64,000 nt of DNA from Methylomonas koyamae (GCF_019669905.1 NZ_AP019777.1:3410001-3474000), one strand, 5' to 3'. Shown: positions 11,099 through 21,080, counted from the first letter of the stretch. The notes: generated from the letters alone by a model not told the origin. A program made the numbers and translations.

Positions 11099-11275
11099 GG
11101 CTATGTTTGCGTTAGTAGTTGGCGTCGCCCCGGCATACCCAAAGGGCACAAGAGGAGTGCCGGGGCCCAGAAGCCACGGACGGCAAAATTTCAACACATC
11201 CTTGTGCCCTGGATCCCGGCAATACAGCCGGGATGACGGCTTCGATCTCATTCAACTATTAACGCGAACATAGCC
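11099..11275. repeat. MITE-like inverted-repeat element, 177 bp
   Basis: Terminal arms 11099-11121 and 11253-11275 are inverted copies of each other with 2 mismatches in 23 bp. The 10-bp CCTTTTTATT occurs at 11089-11098 and again at 11274-11283, compatible with a target duplication overlapping the element end. The interior has palindromic pieces (CCCGGCA/TGCCGGG, CCCGGCAATACAGCCGGG) and no gene. It lies directly behind the fabG terminator. Confidence 0.7.
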
Positions 11276-11300
11276 TTTTTATTTGCACTCGGCTAAAAGC

Positions 11301-12230
11301 TCAACCGCCCCGCATCGCCGCCGCCACTGCTGCCGCCCGCGTGGAAACGCCGAGCTTCTCGAAGATATGTTCCAAATGCTTGTTGACGGTACGCGGACTG
11401 GTCGCCAGGATGATGCCGATCTCTTTGTTGGTTTTGCCGCGGGCGATCCACATCAGAATTTCGGCTTCGCGAAAAGTCAGCTTCAACTTTTCGCGAAGCG
11501 TCTCCGGACTCCACTGCGCATCGTCGCGCTGCAACAGCAGCAGATATTCGCCGGGTTGTTCGCAGGCGTTGACCGTGACGGCAAATCCCGGCACCAGACG
11601 GTGCGGTTCCGAGTCGGCCTCGCTGCGGCCGGATTGGCGCAACCAACGCTGAAACCAACCCAGCATGCCCTCCGGTAACGTGCTGTCGCCGGCGGGCGCT
11701 GCATCCAATCCCTGAAATGCGTTGAAGTCCGCCAGCCATTGCGCGCCAGCCGGCGTCCGCCAATGGATTTGGCCGCCGGCATCGACCGCCAGCGCGGCAA
11801 ATTCGCCGTGGTTCAACAATTGTTCCGCTCTGAGCAGGTTGCGGGTCTGAGTCAGATGCACCTCGATCCGCGCCAATACTTCCGGCGGTCGAATCGGTTT
11901 GACGATGTAATCCAACGCCCCTTCGCCGAAGCCGCGCAGCAAATTCTCCAATTCGCTGAGGCCGGTCATGAACAACACCGGAATCGCCGCGGTCGCCGGG
12001 TCCGCTTTCAAGCGGGCACACGTCTCGAAACCGTCGATACCGGGCATCATCACGTCCAGCAGGATGATGTCGGGTTTGACATATTGAATCTGCTCCAGCG
12101 CTGAAACGCCGTCGGTGGCGACCAAGACCCGGTAATTGGCTTCCGACAGCGTGTCCGACAACAAAGCCAAATTACCCGGCGTATCGTCGACGATCAACAC
12201 CGTACCGTTACCGGGAGCCGCTTCCATCAT
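11301..12230 (-). CDS. LuxR-family response regulator
   Basis: 309 residues in three parts: receiver domain (about 8-125) with phosphoacceptor Asp59 in IILLDVMMPGIDGF and the conserved Lys in IVKPIRPPE; a middle PAS-like stretch (about 140-235); and a C-terminal LuxR helix-turn-helix (LTFREAEILMWIARGKTNKEIG through PRTVNKHLEHIFEKLGV). It should bind DNA on phosphorylation. The start overlaps the stop of the permease-kinase gene upstream (ATG 12230 against TGA 12227-12229), so the two form an operon and very likely a cognate pair. A second ATG follows directly. Confidence 0.93.
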   Translation of the reverse strand: MMEAAPGNGTVLIVDDTPGNLALLSDTLSEANYRVLVATDGVSALEQIQYVKPDIILLDVMMPGIDGFETCARLKADPATAAIPVLFMTGLSELENLLRGFGEGALDYIVKPIRPPEVLARIEVHLTQTRNLLRAEQLLNHGEFAALAVDAGGQIHWRTPAGAQWLADFNAFQGLDAAPAGDSTLPEGMLGWFQRWLRQSGRSEADSEPHRLVPGFAVTVNACEQPGEYLLLLQRDDAQWSPETLREKLKLTFREAEILMWIARGKTNKEIGIILATSPRTVNKHLEHIFEKLGVSTRAAAVAAAMRGG

Positions 12231-15200
12231 CGCCCTGCCTCCTGTTTGGTCATATTCAATAGCTGCCTGATACGGCCCAGTTTAAATTCGTTGGCCAAAC
12301 CTTCCAATTTGGCGAAAAACCCGGCGTATTGCGGGTGCTGCACCGACAGGCGTTGCAATACCTTCTTCAAGCCCATCAAATCGCCTATGCGCACGCAATC
12401 GACGCAGTCGGCCAGCAATTCCGCCGGCGGAACCGGCACGCTCCGCTCGCCGGCGGCGGCCGGCGCCGCTTCGTCGCGGTACAGCCATTCCAGCGCCAAA
12501 TAGAGTTTCAGCTTGTGCATCAGTTCCCGCACCTGAATCGGTTTAGCCAGGAAGTCGTTGCAACCGGCATTCAACGCCGCCATCCGGTCGCTGGCATAGG
12601 CATTCGCGCTCAGAATCACAATCGGCACGCTGCAGCCGCGTTCGCGCAACAGCATCGCGGTTTCGATGCCGTTCATGCCGCTCATCGAAATATCCAGCAA
12701 AATCAAATCCGGCCGGTCCTCGGCCGATTTTTCCAGACATTGTTCGCCGGAATCGGCTTCGCTCAGATAAAACCCCAAGGGTTCCAGCATCTCCAGTAGC
12801 AGTTCGCGGTGCTCGCGCTGGTCGTCGACCACCATGATTCGGCGTCTGGCGCCGGCGTAACCGACGATGGCCGCCGCCGGTTCCGGGTCGGTATCGGCAC
12901 CGAGACTGGGCAACAACAAGCGCACGGTAAAGGTCGAGCCCTCCCCCGGCCGGCTTTTCACGGTCAATTCGCCGCCCATCACCTCGGTCAGGATTTTGCT
13001 GATGGTCAAGCCCAACCCGGCGCCAGCCACCGCATTGCCGGTCGCCTGGTTGACTCGGGTAAACGGCTGGAAAATATTCTGCAAATGCTCTTCGTCGATA
13101 CCGGCACCGCTATCGATGACCTGAAAACTGGCGACGCCGCCGCTATAGCCGATGCGAAACACAATCTCGCCGCGCTCGGTGAATTTGACGGCGTTGCCCA
13201 ACAGATTGATCAGAATCTGCCCGACCCGCTTCTCGTCGCCGCGCACCCGCTGCGGCAAATGGTTACCGATCTGGCATTTGAAACTCAAGCCTTTGTCCTC
13301 TGCTTGGACTTGGTAGGTATGCACCAGATGTTCGACGAAATCCGGGAAATTGAACGGCTGGTACTTCAATTCGAACTTGCGCGCTTCGATCCGGGCAATG
13401 TCCAGAATATCTTCGACCAACGCGCACAAATGCTCGCCGCTACGTTTCAGCGTTTCCACGGCCTGCTTGCGGTGCGGCGGTATCTCCGGGTCCTGGTGCA
13501 GGATATGGGCGTAGCCGATGATGCTGTTCAACGGCGAGCGGATCTCGTGGCTCATACTGCTGAGGAAGCGGCTTTTGGCCTGATTCGCGCTGTCGGCCAG
13601 CTTCATCGCTTGCTGCAACTTGCTGTCGGTTTTCTTGTGCTCGTCGATTTCCTGCAGCAACAACTGGGTTTGTTTGGCGGTTTCCTCGTGGGCGACCCGG
13701 CGGCTTTCGGCGTTCAGGATCAACCACCAGGTACACAGGCCGATGAAGACCAGCAATGAGGCATAGATTTTCAGGAAATTATGCAGCAACAACTGAAATG
13801 CCGCCGCATCGCGGCGAATGCTGAGCAAATCCTGGTAATAAATGATGCTGATAAAAATACCGGTCAGCACCGCCAGAAAGCCGAACAGCAAGCCGAAGCG
13901 CAATAAACGCATCCGCGCATGCAGGCTCAGAAACTCGGGCATGGCAGTTTTGGCCATCCGCTCCAGATAGTCGTCGAAACGAAACCCGACCTTGCAGCTA
14001 TCCAGGCAGCGCGCATCCAGCGTGCAGCACAACGAACAAATGCTGCCGCCGTAAGCCGGGCAATAGGCCACGTCGTCGTGCTCGAACTCGTTCTCGCAAA
14101 TCGAACAAGTATTGCGGGCGTAGCGGTTGCGTTCGTCACGGTCGCGGGCCAGGTAATGTTTGCCCTGGCTGAACCAGGCCAGCGCCGGCACCAACGCAAA
14201 GGCCAGACCCAGCGCGATCAGTGCCGAGAAGGCTTTGGGCCATTCGCCGAACAAACCGACATAAGCCAGAATCGACACCAGCGACGCGACGAAAGTCGAG
14301 ACCATGCCGACCGGATTCAGATCGGACAAATAGGCCCGCTTGAACTCGATTTCCTTCGGACTCAAGCCCAAGGGCTTGTTGATCATCAACTCCGCGGCGA
14401 CGGTGCTGATCCAGGCAATCGACATATTCGAAAACAAACCCAGCACCTTCTCCAACGCGCCGAACACGCCGAATTCCATCAACAGCAAGGCGATCAACAC
14501 GTTGAACAGCAACCACACCACCCGCCCCGGATGGCTGTGGGTCAGCCGGGAAAAGAAGTTGGACCAGGCCAGCGAGCCGGCGTAGGCATTGGTGACGTTG
14601 ATCTTGAGCTGGCTCAACACCACAAATAACGTAGTGGCGGCCAGGGCCCATTTCGGGTCTTCGAACAACTCGTTGTAGGCCACCAGATACATCTGGGTCG
14701 GCTCGTGGGCGTGCTCGGCCGGGATGCCGTGGCGGATCGCCAGATGCGCCAACAGTGCGCCGAGCAATTGCCGCACCACGCCGAACACCACCCAGCCCGG
14801 CCCGGCCGCCAACATTGCCCCCCACCAGCGCCATTTATTTTGTTCGGTCTGGTCCGGCAGAAAACGCAAGAAGTCGACCTGCTCGCCGATCTGCGCCACC
14901 ATCGAACAGGCCACCGTCGCCGCGCTGCCGAACAGCAGCCAATCGAATCCCTGGCCGCTGCCGGCAATCCAGAAATAAGTTTCCAGCGTCAGCAACGCCT
15001 CCGGCTCGGCCCGCGCCACGGCGATATACGGTGCGATCAATAATAGCAGCCAGACCGGCTGGGTCCAAAGCTGCATCCGGCTGATCGTAGTGATGCCGAA
15101 GGTCACCAGCGGCACCACGATCACCGCACTGACCACGTGGGCGTAAGCCAGCGGAATCTGAAAATACAGTTCCAGCGCCAGCGACATGATCGACGCCTCC

Positions 15201-15598
15201 AACGCAAACAGCGTGAAGGTGAACGAGGCGTAAATCAGCGAAGTAACGGTCGAACCGATGTAGCCGAAACCGGCGGCGCGGGTGAGTAAATCGATATCGA
15301 TATGAAACTTGGCGGCGTAATAGCTGATCGGCAGCGAGGTGATAAAAATGACGATGCCAACGGCGATGATGGCCCAGAAAGCGTTGGTAAAGCCGTAGTT
15401 GATCGACAAAAACCCGCCGATGGCTTCCAGCACCAGGAAGGACGTCGAACCGAACGCGGTGTTGGCGACTTGGAACTCGCTCCACTTCCGAAAGCTGCGC
15501 GGCGCATAACGCAGCGCGTAGTCTTCCAGGGTTTCGTTGACGACCAGGGCGTTGTAGTCGCGGCGGATTTTGGTGATGTTTTGGTGAATTGGCTTCAT
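12227..15598 (-). CDS. Permease-histidine kinase-receiver fusion
   Basis: 1123 residues. About 20-470 form a polytopic region resembling NCS1/CodB-type cytosine-purine permeases (RYAPRSFRKWSEFQVANTAF start, many hydrophobic helices). A cysteine-rich stretch follows at about 490-530 (CSICENEFE, CSLCCTLDARC), probably metal binding, then two more membrane helices near 560-640, a HisKA domain with His684 in MSHEIRSPLN, an ATPase domain (NLLGNAVKFTERG, GLGLTISKILTE) and a receiver with Asp969 in LILLDISMSGMNG, then about 70 residues without a recognised fold. Known logic of transporter-kinase fusions suggests that the permease part senses or carries the signal solute; the solute is unknown. The receiver makes a phosphorelay to the downstream LuxR regulator plausible. 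Confidence 0.9.
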   Translation of the reverse strand: MKPIHQNITKIRRDYNALVVNETLEDYALRYAPRSFRKWSEFQVANTAFGSTSFLVLEAIGGFLSINYGFTNAFWAIIAVGIVIFITSLPISYYAAKFHIDIDLLTRAAGFGYIGSTVTSLIYASFTFTLFALEASIMSLALELYFQIPLAYAHVVSAVIVVPLVTFGITTISRMQLWTQPVWLLLLIAPYIAVARAEPEALLTLETYFWIAGSGQGFDWLLFGSAATVACSMVAQIGEQVDFLRFLPDQTEQNKWRWWGAMLAAGPGWVVFGVVRQLLGALLAHLAIRHGIPAEHAHEPTQMYLVAYNELFEDPKWALAATTLFVVLSQLKINVTNAYAGSLAWSNFFSRLTHSHPGRVVWLLFNVLIALLLMEFGVFGALEKVLGLFSNMSIAWISTVAAELMINKPLGLSPKEIEFKRAYLSDLNPVGMVSTFVASLVSILAYVGLFGEWPKAFSALIALGLAFALVPALAWFSQGKHYLARDRDERNRYARNTCSICENEFEHDDVAYCPAYGGSICSLCCTLDARCLDSCKVGFRFDDYLERMAKTAMPEFLSLHARMRLLRFGLLFGFLAVLTGIFISIIYYQDLLSIRRDAAAFQLLLHNFLKIYASLLVFIGLCTWWLILNAESRRVAHEETAKQTQLLLQEIDEHKKTDSKLQQAMKLADSANQAKSRFLSSMSHEIRSPLNSIIGYAHILHQDPEIPPHRKQAVETLKRSGEHLCALVEDILDIARIEARKFELKYQPFNFPDFVEHLVHTYQVQAEDKGLSFKCQIGNHLPQRVRGDEKRVGQILINLLGNAVKFTERGEIVFRIGYSGGVASFQVIDSGAGIDEEHLQNIFQPFTRVNQATGNAVAGAGLGLTISKILTEVMGGELTVKSRPGEGSTFTVRLLLPSLGADTDPEPAAAIVGYAGARRRIMVVDDQREHRELLLEMLEPLGFYLSEADSGEQCLEKSAEDRPDLILLDISMSGMNGIETAMLLRERGCSVPIVILSANAYASDRMAALNAGCNDFLAKPIQVRELMHKLKLYLALEWLYRDEAAPAAAGERSVPVPPAELLADCVDCVRIGDLMGLKKVLQRLSVQHPQYAGFFAKLEGLANEFKLGRIRQLLNMTKQEAGR

Positions 15599-15604
15599 AT
15601 GTTG

Positions 15605-15935
15605 TGTCGCTGCCGCGACGGTTGTTTTAATGCCGGTTCGCGGACCGGCGGCCGCGATACTTTTGCTACGAAAACCATCCGTGGTTTTCGCCCTGCGGGC
15701 CAGCCTATCGGCTGTTCAAATTCGTTCCAGACGAATTTGTGCGTCGCCAAAAGAAAGTATCCAAAGAAAAGGCGACCCGGATGCCGCTTGTTCCCTGCGC
15801 TCCGAAGCTTTTGAACGGGGTTGCCGAAAGGGGCTTCCTGCCCCTTCGGAAACGCGATGCATCCCTGCATCGCCCCTATGGGCTGTTCCGTTCAAAAGCT
15901 CCGGTGCTCGGCGCGGCATACGGGACAAAACCATC
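15605..15935. repeat. Long repeat family, copy 1
   Basis: Begins with the TGTCGCTGCCGCGAC palindrome half and ends with CATACGGGACAAAACCATC. Most of it is repeated nearly word for word at 16721-16980; this copy carries roughly 75 extra bases (about 15659-15736). It contains GAAAGTATCCAAAGAAAAGG and the palindromes CCGAAAGGGGCTTCCTGCCCC and GATGCATCCCTGCATC. Together with the REP at 16040 it fills the 483-bp gap 15599-16081, where I see no gene. Confidence 0.85.
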
Positions 15936-16039
15936 GCGCTATCAAAACGGATTTGGCGCTTCCGGTACTCGAAATTTGTCGGAAACGCTAACGCATCTTT
16001 TGGATTACATGATCTGAAATGGCTAAATGTACGGATTTC

Positions 16040-16070
16040 GTAGGGTGGGCACGGCTTTTTGTGCCCACGC
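16040..16070. repeat. REP palindrome, left of RAYT 1
   Basis: GTAGGGTGGGCAC pairs with GTGCCCACGC across a short loop. It is the inverted counterpart of the copy at 16672-16703 on the other side of the RAYT gene. Confidence 0.85.
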
Positions 16071-16081
16071 GGACAAACCTT

Positions 16082-16624
16082 TCATTCCCCCGTTGCCAAA
16101 TCGTCAACACCATCACCACCCCAATCCATCGAATAAACGCCGTCCTTAACATATCGATGAAACGTCGAATAAGGCCATTCGCTTACCCGCTGGCAATACC
16201 CGTGCTTCACCGGGTTGTAATGAATGTAATCCATATGCCGGGCAAAATCGGTTTCATCGCGAATTTGATGTTCCCAATACCGGCGTTGCCACAATGTCGA
16301 TTCCCGATGCTTTTGTTTCGACACATTGATCCATTCGGCCCGCCGATACGCTTCGCCACAAGCCATGCTCACCTGCCGTTTGATCACACTCCAACGCGTG
16401 GCAAAATCTCCGTCGTCCGCCGGCAAGGTCCAAATGCAATGCAAATGATCCGGCAACAACACCCAGGCGTCGATGGTAAACGGCCGTTTGGCACGAGTGG
16501 TTGCAATTGCCTTGCGCAAAGCCTCCCGAATTGGTTCATCGCATAAAATCGCTTGCCGCCGATACGCCACCACCGTGAAGAAATAAGTTGCTCCGGGATT
16601 TTGCGAGCGGCGGTAACGGGACAT
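16082..16624 (-). CDS. REP-associated tyrosine transposase (RAYT), copy 1
   Basis: Y1-type single-strand transposase of 180 residues related to IS200/IS605 TnpA. It has the family start [23 protein letters not shown], the metal-binding LPDHLHCIW (HUH-type His pair) at about residue 60, the [13 protein letters not shown] motif and the nucleophile region [13 protein letters not shown] at about 130. RAYTs are thought to move or maintain REP palindromes; here inverted REPs flank the gene on both sides. A second, very similar gene lies at 17030-17569. Confidence 0.93.
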   Translation of the reverse strand: MSRYRRSQNPGATYFFTVVAYRRQAILCDEPIREALRKAIATTRAKRPFTIDAWVLLPDHLHCIWTLPADDGDFATRWSVIKRQVSMACGEAYRRAEWINVSKQKHRESTLWQRRYWEHQIRDETDFARHMDYIHYNPVKHGYCQRVSEWPYSTFHRYVKDGVYSMDWGGDGVDDLATGE

Positions 16625-16671
16625 TTTGTTCGTTAATTTTCGGCGGTTAAATCAGGATTTGTGGCATTTCC

Positions 16672-16703
16672 GCGTGGGCACAAAAAGCGTGTGCCCACCC
16701 TAC
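16672..16703. repeat. REP palindrome, right of RAYT 1
   Basis: GCGTGGGCACAAAAAGCGTG and GTGCCCACCCTAC form the opposite-orientation partner of the 16040 copy. The 405-bp gap 16625-17029 contains only this, the long-repeat copy 2 and the next REP. Confidence 0.85.
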
Positions 16704-16720
16704 GTTGCTTCATGTTTTGG

Positions 16721-16980
16721 TGTCGCTGCCGCGACAGGTGTTTTAATGCCGGTTCGCGGACCGGCGGCCGCGATACTTTCTTTTGCGTCGCCAAAAGAAA
16801 GTATCCAAAGAAAAGGCGACCCGGATGCCGCTTATTCCCTGCGCTCCGAAGCTTTTGAACGGGGTTGCCGAAAGGGGCTTCCTGCCCCTTCGGCAACGCG
16901 ATGCATCCCTGCATCGCCCCTACGGGCTGTTCCGTTCAAAAGCTCCGGTGCTCGGCGCGGCATACGGGACAAAAACCATC
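16721..16980. repeat. Long repeat family, copy 2
   Basis: Same sequence and orientation as 15605-15935 with few differences but without the roughly 75-bp middle insert. With the RAYT gene and REPs this forms a tandem duplication of about 1 kb. Confidence 0.85.
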
Positions 16981-16988
16981 CTGATTTC

Positions 16989-17018
16989 GTAGGGTGGGCA
17001 CGGTTTATGTGCCCACGC
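16989..17018. repeat. REP palindrome, left of RAYT 2
   Basis: GTAGGGTGGGCACGG and GTGCCCACGC around a short loop, same orientation as the copy at 16040. Confidence 0.85.
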
Positions 17019-17029
17019 GGACGAACCTT

Positions 17030-17569
17030 TCATTCCCCCGCAACCAAATCGTCAACGCTACCACCCCACTCCATCGAATAAACGCCTTCGTTAACATATC
17101 GATGAAACGTTGAATAAGGCCACTCACTGACTTGCCGGCAATATCCATGTTTCACCGGGTTGTAATGGATGTAATCCATATGCCGGGCAAAATCGGTTTC
17201 ATCTCGAATTTGATGTTCCCAAAACCGGCGTTGCCACAATGTCGATTCTCGATGCTTTTGTTTCGATGCATTGATCCATTCTGCCCGCCGATACACTTCG
17301 CCACAAACCACGCTCACCTGCCGTTTGATCACACTCCAACGCGTGGCAAAATCTCCGTCGTCCGCCGGCAAGGTCCAAATAGTATGCAAATGGTCCGGCA
17401 ACAACACCCAGGCATCAATGGTAAACGGCCGTTTGGCACGAGTGGTTGCAATCGCTTGTCGCAAAACCGCCCGCACCGGTTCATCACATAAAATCGCTTG
17501 CCGCCGATAAGTCACCACCGTGAAGAAATACGTTGCACCGGGATTTTGCGAGCGGCGGTAACGGGACAT
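17030..17569 (-). CDS. REP-associated tyrosine transposase (RAYT), copy 2
   Basis: 179 residues from the ATG at 17569, nearly identical to the 16082-16624 protein with scattered substitutions (for example IREALRKA to VRAVLRQA, CIW to TIW). The open frame continues upstream to 17635, but those 22 residues lie in the REP and lack family similarity, so I start at [11 protein letters not shown]-type HLH and the [10 protein letters not shown] tyrosine are intact, so the gene looks functional. Confidence 0.92.
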   Translation of the reverse strand: MSRYRRSQNPGATYFFTVVTYRRQAILCDEPVRAVLRQAIATTRAKRPFTIDAWVLLPDHLHTIWTLPADDGDFATRWSVIKRQVSVVCGEVYRRAEWINASKQKHRESTLWQRRFWEHQIRDETDFARHMDYIHYNPVKHGYCRQVSEWPYSTFHRYVNEGVYSMEWGGSVDDLVAGE

Positions 17570-17623
17570 TGTTATTTGGTTGTTAAATTTTGGGCGGTTA
17601 ATTCGGAGTTTGCGATTATCCCC

Positions 17624-17653
17624 GCGTGGGCACATAAACCGTGCCCACCCTAC
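17624..17653. repeat. REP palindrome, right of RAYT 2
   Basis: GCGTGGGCACATAAACCGTG with GTGCCCACCCTAC, opposite to the 16989 copy. It ends 5 bp before the stop of the next gene. Confidence 0.85.
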
Positions 17654-17657
17654 GTTA

Positions 17658-18392
17658 TTAATCCACCTGAGCAGAGTATCTATCTAAAATCAGCTCATCA
17701 AGGAACGAAGCGGCGCTTCTAATTCGTTTTACTGATAGCTCGACTTGTTCTAATTTATCTATATCAAAAAAAGCTATCTTTTCTCTTTTGTAAAAAACAG
17801 GAGCACCGTGTTTTAAATAACCAGGTAAAAATTTTCCGAACAATAATATTTTTTTTAAAACTTCATTTTCAAATGAACTCAATACAAAATATACGCCAGT
17901 GGGACTCTTGAATCGTTCGGCAAGACTAGTGACAAGCCAAGGCTTTCTGCCGTATTTAATCTCAAATGCAATATCAGGATAAAGGAATGCAATCTCCGCA
18001 CCCCGCAGAATAGTGAAAATATCGTTTTCACTGCGAAAACTAGGCTTAATAGAAATATTTTCATTAACACCCTTATCACACGATTTACTAGTGCATGGGT
18101 GCTTCGGCCATGGAGGTCCTAATTCATCAAAAAAGACACGACTTCCACTTTTGTTCTGATAAAAAAATACTGGCTGACTACACACTGGACATTCAGCATT
18201 TGGATTTATAAATTGTGCCGTTGTAGAATTTCGCACCCGCATTTCTTCCAGTGTTGAACGCCAATATTCAATGTCATTTTCTAGGAAACTGTCTCTATCC
18301 CATTGATCTCGCTCGACCCAGTGCCCGTCTACCCAAAAAGTGGTCCCGAATTGATTTGTACGATAAAAACCGTCTCTCCAGAATCGAGTCAT
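17658..18392 (-). CDS. Hypothetical protein with CPVC and DELGPPWPKHPC motifs
   Basis: 244 residues of unknown function. Visible features: a zinc-ribbon-like segment at about 68-102 with NPNAECPVCSQPVFFYQNK, then VFFDELGPPWPKHPC and CTSKSC, a motif that recurs in uncharacterised bacterial proteins. The C-terminal half has no recognised fold. No signal peptide or membrane helix. The gene is markedly AT-rich compared with all neighbours and is wedged between a RAYT unit and an IS3-type element, which suggests horizontal acquisition. ATG at 18392 is the first start in frame. Confidence 0.75.
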   Translation of the reverse strand: MTRFWRDGFYRTNQFGTTFWVDGHWVERDQWDRDSFLENDIEYWRSTLEEMRVRNSTTAQFINPNAECPVCSQPVFFYQNKSGSRVFFDELGPPWPKHPCTSKSCDKGVNENISIKPSFRSENDIFTILRGAEIAFLYPDIAFEIKYGRKPWLVTSLAERFKSPTGVYFVLSSFENEVLKKILLFGKFLPGYLKHGAPVFYKREKIAFFDIDKLEQVELSVKRIRSAASFLDELILDRYSAQVD

Positions 18393-18489
18393 ATATAAAC
18401 TTCTCTATTGTTATTAAAATTCAAAACCTGAAATCCAAATAGGTAGGATTCACCAGTCCTATAGGACGTGTTGAACGGAGAGAAGAGAA

Positions 18490-18513
18490 GCGCATCGGTC
18501 GCTAACGATGCGC
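18490..18513. repeat. Short hairpin next to IS3-type element
   Basis: GCGCATCG and CGATGCGC pair over 8 bp with an 8-nt loop, 5 bp from the left end of the insertion sequence. Without a T-run it is only a possible terminator. Confidence 0.35.
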
Positions 18514-18525
18514 CTCCTGTAGTGG

Positions 18526-19732
<1,207 letters not shown>

Positions 19733-19864
19733 TCAATAGTCTATCAACCTAGTCGGGTGTCCATTTTTATTAGACCACTACACTCCTGTCGTCGGCAGCA
19801 TCCTACAACACAATCAAAATCCTAGCTTTCAAAATCATTTAATACCTTTCCATCTCGCGATGGG

Positions 19865-20122
19865 GTTGTCCCCGTTATTCCGCCCCGAGCATCGTAGCTT
19901 TTGGCGAGACTAGCCCGCAGGGGAGCGGCAGGGATGCCGCTCGTTTTCGGAGGGCCAGGGATGGCCCTTCCGAAAACCCTCGACAAAAGCGAGAAGCGCA
20001 GGAAATTGGCGGAATTCTGGGTGGCCTTTCTTTTGGTGACTTTTCTTTGGCCAAGCAAAGAAAAGTTACTCGGCTGTCGGGCCGAGACCCGACTTTAAAA
20101 TCAGCCGTCGCGGCAGCGACAC
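19865..20122. repeat. Long repeat family, divergent copy 3
   Basis: Inverted relative to copies 1 and 2: ends with GTCGCGGCAGCGACACC and contains CTTTTCTTTGGCCAAGCAAAG and CTCGGCTGTCGGGCCGAGAC. The 512-bp stretch 19783-20294 holds only this, plus an unremarkable AT-richer piece and a short GGATGCCCGCATCCCTGCG remnant at about 20262. Confidence 0.75.
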
Positions 20123-20294
20123 CTTCCTACCACCCTCATCCTAACCTTCTCCTTTATGCCCTTTGTGGGTACCGAGGGAGAAAGAACAGACCGCACCGAA
20201 CATCAGTTTATGAACATCAAGCTATGTAACACAAAAAATCAAAGCCACCCTCCCCGACAATGGATGCCCGCATCCCTGCGAGCATGACAACCCA

Positions 20295-21017
20295 TCACTT
20301 CCTCTCATGCCCAAACTGAAAAATCACCGGATTGCCCTGGTTATGAATAATCACCTCCTTCTTCGGCTCGTCGCCTATCGCCCCCGGCTGCGCTGAACTG
20401 CCCGCCCCGGCAACCGCCGGAATCTCCCGCACTTCCACCCGCACGTCCGGCATCCATTTCGGTTTGAATAACTCGGTTCTGACGCGGCCCGGCTGCTTGG
20501 GTAGCGGTGCATGTTCCAACACATCCAGACAAGCCGTGCCGATCTGATCCACCAGCTTATCTACAATCCGCGCCGGCAATACGTCCTTATCCAAAGCATG
20601 GGCACTGAAAGTCGATTCGCGCTCAATCAGCACGGCTTGATTTTCGGCGTCGCGCAAACTGCAAGTCACCGGGAGCACGTCGGCTTTTTGGAAATCGACG
20701 GCGCGCGGGTCGGAGTTGCCGCTGGAAAAGGAAAATCCGACCGGCGTTTCCCGCCGCGCCACCTTACCCAGTCTGGCTTGCAAGCGATGGCTGAACGGCC
20801 CGTTGGCGCTGAGCGGAAACTGCCATTCCGCCAGATTGTTCCTGACCCGTTCGGCCAGGTTCGCCGCGTCCAACGCAATGCCGAATTGGCGCAGATTGTC
20901 GTCGGCCAGTTCGAACGCAATCGCTTGCAGCGGCTTGACCGCTTCCTGCTCGGCCGCCAATGCCGAACCGGCAAAACCCGCTACGGCAAAAGCCAAAACG
21001 TAAAAACAGTTTTTCAT
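20295..21017 (-). CDS. Secreted protein of unknown function
   Basis: 240 residues. A signal peptide is clear (MKNCFYVLAFAVAGFAGSALA, cleavage after ALA). The mature part has one Cys in VTCSLRD and one in GTACLDVLEH, which may form a disulphide, and a Pro/Gly/Ala-rich linker near residue 200. I do not recognise a family. It is transcribed away from the porin gene; the 180-bp intergenic region between them contains the palindrome at 21081-21098. Confidence 0.75.
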   Translation of the reverse strand: MKNCFYVLAFAVAGFAGSALAAEQEAVKPLQAIAFELADDNLRQFGIALDAANLAERVRNNLAEWQFPLSANGPFSHRLQARLGKVARRETPVGFSFSSGNSDPRAVDFQKADVLPVTCSLRDAENQAVLIERESTFSAHALDKDVLPARIVDKLVDQIGTACLDVLEHAPLPKQPGRVRTELFKPKWMPDVRVEVREIPAVAGAGSSAQPGAIGDEPKKEVIIHNQGNPVIFQFGHERK

Positions 21018-21080
21018 AATCGTTTCTCTCCCAAGTTGCTTGCCACTCTACGGACGCCGCGAGTTGCCGGCCATACGTCA

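Noticed and set aside
11036..11300. Hidden acpP gene downstream of fabG
   Set aside because: No frame with the DSL phosphopantetheine motif of acyl carrier protein is present; the stretch is terminator plus inverted-repeat element.
12809..13759. 316-codon + strand frame inside the permease-kinase gene
   Set aside because: Antisense of a kinase domain with intact motifs.
15739..16017. Short + strand frames in repeat copies 1 and 2 that give the same peptide (RRQKKVSKEKATRMPL...)
   Set aside because: Similarity is explained by DNA repeat identity; frames continue into unrelated sequence and have no ribosome site.
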